Of a stretch of DNA of 64,000 nucleotides, positions 8,985 through 18,137 are shown piece after piece; position 1 is the first letter of the stretch, and each line of letters opens with the position of its first letter. The DNA lies in NCBI RefSeq assembly GCF_000474745.1, contig NZ_ASJR01000002.1, forward strand, positions 62,001 through 126,000. The letters run 5' to 3'. The DNA comes from Chitinivibrio alkaliphilus ACht1. Its GTDB lineage: Bacteria > Fibrobacterota > Chitinivibrionia > Chitinivibrionales > Chitinivibrionaceae. The translations under genes and the position numbers were made by a program. Under the pieces are notes generated by a model, which was not told where the DNA came from, searched no databases, and was given only the letters and a program-made list of their open reading frames with translations.

Positions 8985-10250
8985 ATGAAGGAAAATAGAG
9001 TTATAACGAGTGGGCTGTATGCTCTGTGGGTTCTCCTGTTAAGCAGTGTTGTTGTGATAGCGCGAGAAGTGCATGTTGAGTCACGTATGTTAGAAGATGA
9101 CGCCGTTGGTATTGCTGTGTTTCCCTTTGAGAATCGTGGGGATATATCACTTACTGAAAATCGCCCCGATGAGATTATGGCAGCCAATATGGATTTTTCT
9201 CCTCGGTTTCGATATTTTGAATCGGTGCAGGAGTTTGATACGCTTGTGTTTCAGGATAGTCTTATTGCCATGTACCTTGATGGGTATTATCGTATTGAGA
9301 ATGATACCATCGATCTAACGGTGCGCTTGGTTGATGCTTTTCGTGATGATGTGATACAGCAGCGTCGGTATCGATATACCGCTACGGGAGCGCGACGCGT
9401 GGCGCATCGTTTTTCTGATACGGTGTACGAACGATTATTTGGAGAAACAGGGCCGTTTAGCAGTTACATCTACTATGTTGACCGGGATGAACGGGGCCGT
9501 AATATTTTTCGTATTGATTACGATGGTCATAATCAACGTGTTGTGACACGAGGTGAACTTAATATTATGCCTGCTTTTGGAGTAGAGGGCGATCTTTTTT
9601 GGATTGGATATGAACGGGGTAAGGCAGATCTCTATGCCGGGAATCTCCGTGATGGTACGCGAAAACCTCTTTTCGCATCTCGACGGGTTGAGTCGTCCCC
9701 ATCGTACTGCCCCAGTAGTGATCGGGTTGCCTTTGCCTCCTCTCATCGGGGGAGCATGGATATCTATTCTATTCGCCGCGATGGTACGGGTTTGAGGCAC
9801 CTTGCACATTCTCCGGGCATTGATATTGCTCCGTCGTGGTCTCCCAACGGGTACCGACTTGCCTTTATTTCAGATCGGAGTGGGACTCCACAAATCTATA
9901 CCGTGACCCGTGATGGTGAATCGGTGGAGCGAATTACCTATGGAGGAACCTACTACGACTCCCCTGCCTGGTCTCCTCAAGGAGACTATCTCGCCTATAC
10001 ATCTCGCCGCGATGGTCGCTTTGATGTGTTTATGAGTGCAGCAGATGGAAGTGGTGAAGTGAATCTTACAAAGGAGCTACCGGGAAACCATCAGTATCCC
10101 TCGTGGTCTCCCGATGGAGCGCATGTAGCATTTCAAACGCAGCATGCAGGTGCAAGTAATATTTGGCTGATTCGTGTTGAAGACGGAGCGGCTGTAAAAA
10201 TAACAACCAGTGGTTCTGGGGGCATGCCCGCATGGACTCGAGGTAACTAA
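8985..10250 (+). CDS. tolB: Tol-Pal system beta-propeller protein
   Basis: Periplasmic TolB, 421 residues. It docks on Pal and is part of the system that pulls the outer membrane inward at division. A signal segment (residues 8-27, ending near VVVIAREV) is followed by an N-terminal alpha/beta domain. A six-bladed propeller from about residue 160 shows the classic blade repeats SYCPSSDRVAFAS, APSWSPNGYRLAFIS, SPAWSPQGDYLAYTS and YPSWSPDGAHVAFQT. It starts right after the energy transducer stop and is followed by pal 14 bases later. Family identity is clear from the WSPDG-type repeats plus the gene order. Confidence 0.94.
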   Translation: MKENRVITSGLYALWVLLLSSVVVIAREVHVESRMLEDDAVGIAVFPFENRGDISLTENRPDEIMAANMDFSPRFRYFESVQEFDTLVFQDSLIAMYLDGYYRIENDTIDLTVRLVDAFRDDVIQQRRYRYTATGARRVAHRFSDTVYERLFGETGPFSSYIYYVDRDERGRNIFRIDYDGHNQRVVTRGELNIMPAFGVEGDLFWIGYERGKADLYAGNLRDGTRKPLFASRRVESSPSYCPSSDRVAFASSHRGSMDIYSIRRDGTGLRHLAHSPGIDIAPSWSPNGYRLAFISDRSGTPQIYTVTRDGESVERITYGGTYYDSPAWSPQGDYLAYTSRRDGRFDVFMSAADGSGEVNLTKELPGNHQYPSWSPDGAHVAFQTQHAGASNIWLIRVEDGAAVKITTSGSGGMPAWTRGN

Positions 10251-10263
10251 AAAGGAGTTTGCT

Positions 10264-10812
10264 ATGAAAGCAAAAGGGTTTCTACTAAGTGTGCTTGTGT
10301 TTTTCCTCTTATTCTTGGGAGGGTGTGGTCGTGATACAGGGGTTGTTGATGACATCGATATGGATCCTGTAGAAGAGTCGGTTGTTCCTGAGGAAGAGCC
10401 CTTAGATACGGCTGACTGGGATGAAGTGGATACAACAACCCTTGAACCGGTAGATATGGATTCCTTAGCTGCTGAGTATCTTCAAACGATTTATTTTGAC
10501 TTTGATGACTACAGCTTGAATAATACAGGGCGAGAAAAGGCTATTGCTGCAGCGGAATTTCTGCTCGACCATGATACAATTCGAATTCGTTTGGATGGGC
10601 ATTGTGATGAGCGAGGAAGTTCGGAATACAATATGGCCTTGGGTGAACGTCGCGCCGAAGCAGTATACGCAATATTTATGAGTTATGGTGTACCTGAAAA
10701 CCGTGTAGAGGTTACGTCCTTCGGTAAAGAGTCTCCTGCTGAGTTTGGTTGTACTGATTCTGAATGTCACCAATTGAATCGTCGTGTTGAAATGACACAG
10801 ATACGAAGGTAG
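10264..10812 (+). CDS. pal: Peptidoglycan-associated lipoprotein Pal
   Basis: Outer-membrane lipoprotein that binds peptidoglycan and TolB. The 182 residues start MKAKGFLLSVLVFFLLFLGGC, a type II signal peptide with lipobox LGGC. A strongly acidic linker (residues 25-75) follows, then an OmpA C-terminal domain: TIYFDFDDYSLNN, LDGHCDERGSSEYNMALGERRA, VTSFGKESP, LNRRVEM. The conserved Asp and Arg that bind diaminopimelate are in place (CDERG and LNRRVE). Start 10264 has AAAGGAG upstream; an in-frame extension to 10210 would destroy the signal peptide. Confidence 0.95.
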   Translation: MKAKGFLLSVLVFFLLFLGGCGRDTGVVDDIDMDPVEESVVPEEEPLDTADWDEVDTTTLEPVDMDSLAAEYLQTIYFDFDDYSLNNTGREKAIAAAEFLLDHDTIRIRLDGHCDERGSSEYNMALGERRAEAVYAIFMSYGVPENRVEVTSFGKESPAEFGCTDSECHQLNRRVEMTQIRR

Positions 10813-10815
10813 GAT

Positions 10816-11526
10816 ATGATGAGGTTGATGGGAACTTTTTTGATACTGGTTTTCCTCACGGGGTGCGCGAACATCACTGTCTTGCGTACACAGGAAATAG
10901 AGCGTATTACTGCGCAGGAACGTGATTCCGTAGTGCACGTATATGAGGAGCGCATGGATAGTTTGGAGCGCCAGAATCGTCGGGATCAAGTTGCGCTCAA
11001 TGATGTATTGCGCCGCCTTGAAGCAAAGATTGATCGTATGGCTAATAACTTAAATGAGAGCAATATGAAGATGTCTGCCATAGCTGAGCAAACCGGTGTG
11101 ATTACAAAACATTGGGAAGAGCGGGCTCGAAGAGACTCTCTTGAAGCAGCCATTGCCGAAAATGAACGTCGTGCCCTTATTCGTCAAGGCGTAGAGGCGT
11201 TTCGCAGTGGAGATTTTGATTTAGCCTTGGAAGATTTTGAGCTGTACCGTGAGACCTATCCTGAAAGCGATGACGCCGTAAGGGCATATTATAAAAGTGC
11301 GGAAAGTCTCTTTCACCTAGAGGAGTATGAAGCCGCGGAGGAGCTTCTTAAGGAGTTCTTCAATGAGCACCGTGAAAGTGAATATGCTCCTCGAGCACTA
11401 TTTCGCCTCGGTCAGACTTACGAAAAGCGTGGGGAAGAACAACGAAGTTCCTTTGTCTTTGATCAATTGCGCGACCTTTTTCCCGAGAGTGATGCGGCGC
11501 AGCGTTTGAATGAAGATGGTGAATAG
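10816..11526 (+). CDS. ybgF: YbgF/CpoB-like TPR protein, predicted lipoprotein
   Basis: The last typical member of the tol-pal locus; CpoB (YbgF) coordinates peptidoglycan synthesis with outer-membrane constriction. The 236 residues begin with a lipoprotein signal (LILVFLTGC). A coiled coil (residues 30-125, Glu/Arg rich) and TPR-like repeats follow (RQGVEAFRSGDFDLALEDFELYRETYPES, AYYKSAESLFHLEEYEAAEELLKEFF, ALFRLGQTYEKRGEEQ). CpoB of E. coli is a soluble periplasmic protein, so the lipobox is a difference, though lipidated versions are common elsewhere. It starts four bases after the pal stop. Confidence 0.85.
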   Translation: MMRLMGTFLILVFLTGCANITVLRTQEIERITAQERDSVVHVYEERMDSLERQNRRDQVALNDVLRRLEAKIDRMANNLNESNMKMSAIAEQTGVITKHWEERARRDSLEAAIAENERRALIRQGVEAFRSGDFDLALEDFELYRETYPESDDAVRAYYKSAESLFHLEEYEAAEELLKEFFNEHRESEYAPRALFRLGQTYEKRGEEQRSSFVFDQLRDLFPESDAAQRLNEDGE

Positions 11527-11541
11527 TATGAGGAAGGATAT

Positions 11542-12381
11542 ATGAATTTGGCCGGCCTATTGCACCTTCTTTTGGTATCGCCCGGGTTTTGGCTTGTTAC
11601 GATCCGAGAGAAATCTCTTTTCGATTTGGGCCGGCTTTTGGCCTTAAGTGTTCTCTTCTTTTCTCTTCTTTCTTCTCTCTTAGCAATGCCGCGGATGTAT
11701 CAACGTCTGCCTGAGGTTCTTGCTGGTGTGTTTTCTGAGGTCACTCTTCGTGATGGGCTGCTTCATTTTTCAGAAGAGACTCCACAAAACCCAAGCCCCC
11801 GGCAAAACATGTTGCTGCTCACAACACTTATGGATAAAAGAAGCTTTTACTATGTATATAATCGCGAAACCGTGGAGGATCTTTTTTCTCCGTCGCCGCT
11901 CCGCTTTGCGTCCCATGGAGTAGATTCTCTCGGGACGGGACTACAAGTAACACGCCATGGTCTTGTCCTCCCGGGAGATTCTACGAAGGCCCTATCATGG
12001 GTGCAGATATTCCCCGAAGGTAAGTTTTCCTTCTCTGAAGATGCACTTCGTAGCCGGGTATTCCATCATGTTATGCCTGCCCTTGTGGTGTTTTTTCTTC
12101 TTTTTACAGCTAATACCCTTTTTTTGATGGGGACGACCCTCTTTAACAGCTTGTTCCTCGGTGGGTTTATTCTTATTTTAGGACGGTACCTTCCCGAGGG
12201 TGGGTTGGGGAAATTGCTGCTCCTTTCACTTCTTTTTCCTCCTCTTCTCCATCCTCTTTTTACTCTGGCCGATGCGGGGTGGCAGTATTTTGGCAATATT
12301 ACAATGATGATCATGGTTCTTGAAGTGTCCCGCGTATTATTTTACAGTCGAAGATTGTACGAGAAGGAGAATGATGAATAA
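11542..12381 (+). CDS. Multi-pass membrane protein of unknown function (DUF1189-like)
   Basis: 279 residues with one hydrophobic helix near residues 28-50 (LLALSVLFFSLLSSLLAM), a soluble loop of about 125 residues, then three or four helices close together near the C-terminus (VMPALVVFFLLFTANTLFLMG, LFLGGFILILGRYL, LLLLSLLFPPLLHPLFTL, NITMMIMVLEVSRVLFY). The layout, with an extracytoplasmic loop between membrane segments, recalls the DUF1189 family. I am not certain of membership. It lies in the Tol-Pal transcript and overlaps the next gene's start, so an envelope role is likely but unproven. Confidence 0.7.
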   Translation: MNLAGLLHLLLVSPGFWLVTIREKSLFDLGRLLALSVLFFSLLSSLLAMPRMYQRLPEVLAGVFSEVTLRDGLLHFSEETPQNPSPRQNMLLLTTLMDKRSFYYVYNRETVEDLFSPSPLRFASHGVDSLGTGLQVTRHGLVLPGDSTKALSWVQIFPEGKFSFSEDALRSRVFHHVMPALVVFFLLFTANTLFLMGTTLFNSLFLGGFILILGRYLPEGGLGKLLLLSLLFPPLLHPLFTLADAGWQYFGNITMMIMVLEVSRVLFYSRRLYEKENDE

Positions 12382-13264
12382 TTTGTTTAATATCCTTCAG
12401 AAAAAAGGGGATCCGCACAATATGGCGGGGCTTCTCACGGTTTATGCCCGTCTTGAAAATTCTGAAGAACTACCGCACAGCGAAGAGAATCGTATAGAAA
12501 ATATTATTCAAAACGGCCTATTGGTGGCCCAAGGCAATTATAGAGATCAAAATAGTCTCCGAGATTTTCTCCGTCAGGAATTTGGTGGCGGGGGAGACGA
12601 TGAAGAGGGGATGCATAAGTTTATCGAAAGCCTTGGTGGCATTGAAGGTGCCTTAGACCCGGATAAATTTCGCGATAAGCTGAAAGAGCTTGAATCTATG
12701 GAAGATTATATTCCAACACCCGCGAAGATGGTTGCCTTTTCTTCGGAAGAAGAGATACTTCATGAAGAGGGAGATATCTACTATCTGGGTGTGTTTAACA
12801 ATACGGCAAATGCTAATTTAGCAGTAAATGCGATTACCATCCTGTATCAGGCGAAATACCGGGAAGCGCAGATCGTAAATGTTCGTGGTGAGATAGATTC
12901 CATGATCTCACAGTTAGAAACGGGCGGAGCGTATAAAACCGTACAGATTGCTCCGGAAGAGAGTGGTGATGTAAAGGGGGTTTTACTCCGAAAATTTATA
13001 CCAGAGTTAATTCACTCGCGGGAAAACGACTCACTGCGCACAGATGTTGAAGAGGATGTACGACGGTTTCTTTCATGGTATGAGTATCCGGAAGATGTGG
13101 CTACAATCTTTGCCTTAACCCGCACCCCGTCCATGGGAGAAGATGAAAACCAGTATCTCTCACTCTTGGTAGAAAAGGTTGATGCTTTGGGGCGAGAAGA
13201 TTTTGACCGTGCTGCGATGATTATGAGCAAAATTCGAGATGTTCGAGGCGCTGAAGATGCATAA
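12374..13264 (+). CDS. Hypothetical cytoplasmic protein
   Basis: 296 residues, no signal peptide and no membrane segment. The first 140 residues are acidic and helical, containing HSEENRIENIIQNGLLVAQGN and a Gly-rich GGGGDDEEG. The second half contains a compact alpha/beta region (GDIYYLGVFNNTANANLAVNAITILYQ) and an acidic tail. I do not recognise a family. Of two adjacent ATG codons, 12374 is better spaced from AAGGAG. Its start overlaps the previous gene and its end overlaps the next one, so it is translationally coupled within the Tol-Pal transcript. Confidence 0.7.
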   Translation: MNNLFNILQKKGDPHNMAGLLTVYARLENSEELPHSEENRIENIIQNGLLVAQGNYRDQNSLRDFLRQEFGGGGDDEEGMHKFIESLGGIEGALDPDKFRDKLKELESMEDYIPTPAKMVAFSSEEEILHEEGDIYYLGVFNNTANANLAVNAITILYQAKYREAQIVNVRGEIDSMISQLETGGAYKTVQIAPEESGDVKGVLLRKFIPELIHSRENDSLRTDVEEDVRRFLSWYEYPEDVATIFALTRTPSMGEDENQYLSLLVEKVDALGREDFDRAAMIMSKIRDVRGAEDA

Positions 13265-14675
13265 AAAATGGGTGCGCCATGGACTTTTCCTTGTACTCCT
13301 TCTCTGCGGAATCTTTGTATATTTTAACAGCAATTTTCAGCACAGTCCGTATGAATTTTCAGACCCCTCCGGGCAGATCGATCGATCTGTGGCTGCGCAG
13401 ATTACTCGTGATATGGCCATTCTCTATGAAGAACATGGGTATCGTTTTTTTATCTCCGTACTTGATACATCTTTTGAACGCTTCAACGAAAAATCAGCCC
13501 AAGAGTACTTTAATGAGCGGACGTCCTCCCCCGAGGAACCATGGTTTGGCCTTGTTTTCTTGAGCGAAGGAACATTGTACACAACGGCCTCGCCAGAGCT
13601 TCAGCGCCGTATTGATCTTGAAGAGCTGGAGATACATAAAAGTATGTCTCGCATTGAGGCTGCACAGACAAATGTCTCCCGGGGGCTCTATCATTTCTTT
13701 ATCAATGCGGTAGATCTCATAGCCCGATATGAAGGAGTAGAGCTTGCTACATTTTTAACACCTTCCCGAGATTTTTTCGCCATGCGACTGCATCTTCGCC
13801 GTTGGTTTTTATTCTATTTTCTCTCTGCTGGTCTTTTGCTTCTCTTTATGCTCTTATGGCAGGGGCGAAGAAAAGACTGCCTTCCCGAAGGTGACACCGC
13901 CTTATTATTTGGGGGGGTGTCCTTTGCAAGATCCCGGGAAAAGCACGTTTTTTCAGCTCTTATGGAATACCGGAAAACCTATGATAGCAGTGCTATTCTT
14001 CTTGAAGCTGAAGCAGTAACAAAGCAGTTGGTTGAACATTTCGGAGACACCTTAGTGTCTGTTGTTCTTGTTGGCAATGATGCGCTCTTAAACCGTCTTG
14101 CGGGCAACAAACCGCTGCTTCTTGTTGTTACATCCTCTTGGGGGGGGGAACATATCTCCACCCTTGATGGAGTGTGTCGTTCTCATGGGGTAGTAGAAGA
14201 GGCGCAACTTCTTTTCTTGGAAGAGTCAGAACTTTCCTACGTACGCACTGTGTATCCTCTCGATTTTCTGTATACACAGGAGCGTGCTCATTTGCTCTGG
14301 GGCCAAGATCTCTATACTGGAATAGAGCTTTCTCATGAAGAAATTCGGACCCATCTCTTAGCCCGATGTGTACAGACAGTCTCTTTTTTGCGACGTGCAG
14401 AGGTTTGTAAGGATATGCCAGCCCTCGTGCTACTGTATGCGATGCAGCAATATCTTATTATTTTTCGTGGGATCTTATACCTTCGTGGCATTCATAAATA
14501 TACTGAATGGAGTTGGATTGTCTCCGTTGTGGAAAGCAGCTGTTCTATCAAAGATTCCTCCTTTTCTGAGGCTGTGGCTGCGGTAAGTGCAAACCGTTTT
14601 GATGAGGCTGAGCAACTTGTGCCTCGATTGATCGCAGCTACACGCCAAACTATCGAAAAAATTAGAGAGATGTAA
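13257..14675 (+). CDS. TPM-domain-like membrane-anchored protein
   Basis: 472 residues. An N-terminal signal anchor (GLFLVLLLCGIFVYF) is followed by an extracytoplasmic domain (DPSGQIDRSVAAQITRDMAILYEEHG, FFISVLDTSFERFNEKSAQEYFNER, GLVFLSEGTLYTTASPELQRR). This resembles the TPM (YgcG) fold found in photosystem II repair proteins and membrane proteins of uncertain function. A second helix (WFLFYFLSAGLLLLFMLLW, about residues 185-205) leads to a cytoplasmic domain of about 260 residues that I do not recognise. ATG 13257 has GAGG nine bases upstream; ATG 13239 is a weaker alternative. Its end is ten bases before the kinase gene, so it might supply a sensed signal. Confidence 0.7.
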   Translation: MHKKWVRHGLFLVLLLCGIFVYFNSNFQHSPYEFSDPSGQIDRSVAAQITRDMAILYEEHGYRFFISVLDTSFERFNEKSAQEYFNERTSSPEEPWFGLVFLSEGTLYTTASPELQRRIDLEELEIHKSMSRIEAAQTNVSRGLYHFFINAVDLIARYEGVELATFLTPSRDFFAMRLHLRRWFLFYFLSAGLLLLFMLLWQGRRKDCLPEGDTALLFGGVSFARSREKHVFSALMEYRKTYDSSAILLEAEAVTKQLVEHFGDTLVSVVLVGNDALLNRLAGNKPLLLVVTSSWGGEHISTLDGVCRSHGVVEEAQLLFLEESELSYVRTVYPLDFLYTQERAHLLWGQDLYTGIELSHEEIRTHLLARCVQTVSFLRRAEVCKDMPALVLLYAMQQYLIIFRGILYLRGIHKYTEWSWIVSVVESSCSIKDSSFSEAVAAVSANRFDEAEQLVPRLIAATRQTIEKIREM

Positions 14676-14684
14676 CGAGTGGTT

Positions 14685-16376
14685 ATGGAATATACGCACG
14701 GTGATATTCAGGGTGTCCAAGAAGGCATTATTGTGGCTGACACGTCCGGTAAGGTTGAATATGTAAATAGTAAAGTGTGCGAGATGCTCTTGTTTAGTCG
14801 AGACCAATTGGTGGAGCAACCTGTGACGGATATTGTGTATGACCGCACATTTCGACAGGAGTGGGATCATTTGGTGAGAGCCTTAGAGAGCGGAGAGAGT
14901 GTCGAGCGTCCTGAGATACGACTTGTTTGTAAAAATGGTGCCTTTGTACAGGTTAATATGACCTGTACTCTTATGAAGAATCCTGCTCGCGGTGAAAACT
15001 GGATTGTTTTTTATTTGATCGATATCAGCAAGGAAATTTCCACTACTAAGGAGCTTGAACGCCGAAACCGCGAGCTCACTCGAGAAAATTCGAAATTAGT
15101 AAAAGAGAGCACTAATTTTAGGCGTATTAGTGAGTTGAAAACAAAGTTTCTTGGCATTGCGTCTCACGAGTTAAAAACGCCCTTAACGTCCATAAAAGGA
15201 TATTCAGAATTACTTATTGATAATATGAGCGACGAGTTGACGCCGCAGGTTGAAAAGATGTTGCGTCGTATCAAAAAAGCGGCTGACAAACTTCATAATG
15301 TAATTAATGACATGTTGGATGTCTCCCGTATTGAACAGAATCGATTGCGTCTTAAGCCGGAAACCGTTGATCTGGAAAAAATTCTTCGCGATGCGATTCA
15401 GGATTTGGGGCATTTCATCGGGAAACGAAATATTGGTGTTGAGGTTGACATTGAGTCTGCTCTTCCCGATTATTACGGAGATGAGATTCGCCTGCATCAA
15501 GTTTTTACAAATTTAATGAGTAATGCCATAAAATACTCTCCTGACCATACGGTTGTGACGTGCTCCATTGCTGTTCGTGACGGTGCTTTTCATATTTGTA
15601 TCAAAGACGAAGGAATCGGCATTGATGAGAGTGAGTACGATAAAATATTTACCCCATTCTACGAGGTGTCTCACGCGGCAAATCACTGTAGTAGTCACGT
15701 GAAATACATGGGGGGTGGCACCGGTCTTGGTCTTTCCATTGTGAAAGGCATTATTCAGCGTCATGGCGGTGAAATTTGGGTCGAAAGCAATGGTACGAAG
15801 AGAGAAAGCTGCGCTCAGGGGAGTGAATTCAATATTCAACTTCCCCTTGATTCCCAAATTCCCTGGGATGATGACGAGACACGAATGATGCATCTGAATT
15901 CTATTATGAATCAGCCCATTATCTCTTCGGGAAAGTATGGAGTCCTTCCTCACGACAGGGATGATTCTACTGAGAGCGAAGCAAAAAAACAGAAGATTTT
16001 GATTATTGATGATGATGCTGAGACCATTGAAATCTGTCGGGTTCTTTTAGAAGAGCAGTATACCCTCCTCACCTGTGCCACAGGCGAGATCGGCCTTCGA
16101 ATGGCCTTTGAAAATAATCCAGACCTCATACTGTTGAATATCTACCTGCCCGGTTTGGCGGGAGATCTTACTTGTCGGATATTAAAATCCCAGGGAGAAA
16201 CCAAGAAAATCCCCGTGGCATTTTTCTCAGCTGCAACGCAGGATAATGAAATAGAACAGGCTTACGCCTCGGGGGGAGATGATTTCATCATAAAACCCTT
16301 TAATAACGCAGAGTTAATTGATAAAGTTCGGGGGTTGCTCAATCCTCAAGGGGCTTTTTTCAAGGGAGAGTCATGA
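14685..16376 (+). CDS. PAS hybrid histidine kinase with a pseudo-receiver
   Basis: Soluble kinase of 563 residues with no membrane segment. An N-terminal PAS domain (QEGIIVADTSGKVEYVNSK through FYLIDISKE) and a coiled linker lead to HisKA with phospho-acceptor His161 (GIASHELKTPLTSIKGYSELL). HATPase_c follows (NLMSNAIKYSPD, DEGIGI, FTPFYEV, GGGTGLGLSIVKG), then a C-terminal receiver (ILIIDDDAE through GDDFIIKPF). In the receiver the expected phospho-acceptor Asp is Asn485 (PDLILLNIYLPGLAG), so it probably cannot accept phosphate and may act as a constitutive or docking domain. GTG 14679 could be used instead of ATG 14685. It lies in the Tol-Pal transcript; its stop overlaps the next start (ATGA). 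Confidence 0.9.
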   Translation: MEYTHGDIQGVQEGIIVADTSGKVEYVNSKVCEMLLFSRDQLVEQPVTDIVYDRTFRQEWDHLVRALESGESVERPEIRLVCKNGAFVQVNMTCTLMKNPARGENWIVFYLIDISKEISTTKELERRNRELTRENSKLVKESTNFRRISELKTKFLGIASHELKTPLTSIKGYSELLIDNMSDELTPQVEKMLRRIKKAADKLHNVINDMLDVSRIEQNRLRLKPETVDLEKILRDAIQDLGHFIGKRNIGVEVDIESALPDYYGDEIRLHQVFTNLMSNAIKYSPDHTVVTCSIAVRDGAFHICIKDEGIGIDESEYDKIFTPFYEVSHAANHCSSHVKYMGGGTGLGLSIVKGIIQRHGGEIWVESNGTKRESCAQGSEFNIQLPLDSQIPWDDDETRMMHLNSIMNQPIISSGKYGVLPHDRDDSTESEAKKQKILIIDDDAETIEICRVLLEEQYTLLTCATGEIGLRMAFENNPDLILLNIYLPGLAGDLTCRILKSQGETKKIPVAFFSAATQDNEIEQAYASGGDDFIIKPFNNAELIDKVRGLLNPQGAFFKGES

Positions 16377-17091
16377 AACAGCACCATCATAGTAATCGTC
16401 AAGAAAGTACCGAATATGCAGGGGTGCTTCTTCCTCTTGCTGGTACGGAGTATTACCATGACTCACTTCCTCTTACAGCCTCAGGGAAGATAACCGAATG
16501 CGTTGCGCAGGCGGTGTCTACACAAAAAAAACTGCTCTTGGCGCCTCCCCTTTCTTTCACATATAATACACCCCTGCATGGATATGCCGGTGTGGTGGGA
16601 GTACGCAAAAAAAACTGTTGCGAAAATAATTTTAGAGCTTGCCCTGGGATATTATTCTATGGGTATGTCCCATATAACCGTACTTGAACAGAGTGTTTTT
16701 GCACCACTCATTGGTGTTTGCTTTTTTTCAAAAATATCGCAAGATTCTCCCCGAATCCATGACTGTTGAGTTTATTTCATGGCAGGATCTACCGGCTGTT
16801 CGAGCAGGGGTTCGTCAGCGGTTTTCTCGTCTTACAGAGCTGTGGCGAAGCGAAGCTGCTGTAAGGCTTTTGTATCGGGAGCTTTGTGACAAAACGGTGG
16901 AAATTGAAAAAAACGGGAACGTCCTCTTACCAAAAGATATTTTCCAACGATGGAAAAAACGAGGAATGGACCCTCATAAATTGACAACGTATACAGCGAC
17001 CTACAGCCTTTCGCAATGGGATCGTCTAATTGATGATACCCCCTTATTTCCAGAGGTTGTAGAGGCTGTAAACGAGGCTATTCAAATATAA
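16373..17091 (+). pseudogene. Creatininase-like gene interrupted by two single-base frameshifts
   Basis: Three consecutive frames together read as one protein of about 237 residues. Frame one starts at the ATG overlapping the kinase stop and has GVLLPLAGTEYYHDSLPL and LLLAPPLSFTYNTPLHGYAGVVG, which match the start of the creatininase (creatinine amidohydrolase) fold. That frame is lost at a run of eight A (16607-16614). The next frame supplies KKTVAKIILELALGYYSMG and is lost near a run of seven T (about 16721-16727). The last frame supplies FQKYRKILPESM through VNEAIQI. Removing one base at each run restores a single frame. The usual metal-ligand pattern E-x-H-G-x-H is altered to EYYHDS, so catalysis is doubtful even if the gene is intact. 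Confidence 0.55.
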
Positions 17092-17108
17092 ACGTGGAGC
17101 GCGGTGTT

Positions 17109-18137
17109 ATGGCATTTCGATTTATTCAAAAGCTGAAAAGTCCTGAAGAGATAAAAGAACAGATCCCCCTTGGGGCAGATCTAGTGGCATTGAAACAAAA
17201 AAATGATCAGGTCCTTCGGGATATTTTTACGGGCAAAGATTCTCGCCTTGTGTGTATTATTGGTCCCTGTTCTGCCCATGATCCTGCTGCAGTTATGGAA
17301 TACACCCATCGTCTTGCCCGTCTGCAAGAGGAAATTCGGGACTCTGTGATACTTGTTCCCCGAGTCTATACCAATAAACCGAGAACCCTTGGGGTTGGCT
17401 ATAAGGGGTTATTGCATCAACCGGATCTTTCAAAGAAGCCCAGTATTGCCGAAGGAATACAGGCGATTCGTCAGCTTCATTGTCAGATTATTTCTGAAAC
17501 ACATCTTCCCTTGGCAGATGAGATGTTGTATCCCGAGAATCATAAGTATGTGGATGATCTCTTAAGCTATGTTGCCGTGGGGGCTCGTTCGGTAGAAAAC
17601 CAAGAACATCGTCTTACGGCAAGTGGGGTGGATATTCCTGTGGGAATGAAGAATACCACGGGTGGTAATACAGAAATCATGCTTAATTCTGTAGAAGCAG
17701 CACAGGCACCGCACATCTTTGCCTTTGCCGGATATGAAGTAGAAACGAATGGAAATGATTTGGCTCATACAATCATGCGTGGGTTTCAACGCAAAAATGG
17801 TGAGCATGTCCCCAATTACCACTATGAAGATTTACATAAACTCGTGTCTGCCTACGGTAATCGTCAGGTGAAAAACCCCGGTATTATTGTAGATGCAAAT
17901 CACTCCAATTCGGGAAAACGCTATGGAGAACAGCCACGTATTGTTCAGGAAGTACTAAATCATTGTGACTACTCTCCTGAAATCCGTGCAGCCGTTAAGG
18001 GCTTTATGGTGGAAAGCTTTCTTGTGGGAGGAAATCAAAAACCAGAGGGGACCACGTTTGGTCAGTCAATTACCGACCCCTGTTTGGGATGGGATGAGAC
18101 CGAGGCACTTCTTCGGAGTATGGCTGAACGACATTGA
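17109..18137 (+). CDS. aroF: DAHP synthase, class I AroFGH type
   Basis: Condenses phosphoenolpyruvate with erythrose 4-phosphate to give DAHP, the first step of the shikimate pathway. The 342 residues carry the family landmarks: IIGPCSAHDPAAVMEYTHRL, VILVPRVYTNKPRT, GYKGLLHQPD, VGARSVENQEHR, MKNTTGGNTEIMLNSVEAA, IIVDANHSNSGKRYGEQP and GFMVESFLVGGNQKPEG. These include the metal-binding Cys and His positions. Which paralogue (F, G or H, and so which amino acid inhibits it) cannot be told. The start at 17109 has GGAG nine bases upstream; GTG 17094 is a weaker alternative. It belongs to the long transcript begun at tolQ, an unusual setting. Confidence 0.93.
   Translation: MAFRFIQKLKSPEEIKEQIPLGADLVALKQKNDQVLRDIFTGKDSRLVCIIGPCSAHDPAAVMEYTHRLARLQEEIRDSVILVPRVYTNKPRTLGVGYKGLLHQPDLSKKPSIAEGIQAIRQLHCQIISETHLPLADEMLYPENHKYVDDLLSYVAVGARSVENQEHRLTASGVDIPVGMKNTTGGNTEIMLNSVEAAQAPHIFAFAGYEVETNGNDLAHTIMRGFQRKNGEHVPNYHYEDLHKLVSAYGNRQVKNPGIIVDANHSNSGKRYGEQPRIVQEVLNHCDYSPEIRAAVKGFMVESFLVGGNQKPEGTTFGQSITDPCLGWDETEALLRSMAERH

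Noticed and set aside
16503-16769. Separate small gene between the two other creatininase-like fragments
   Set aside because: Its useful part reads as the middle of one protein joined by two homopolymer shifts, and its own start is unsupported.
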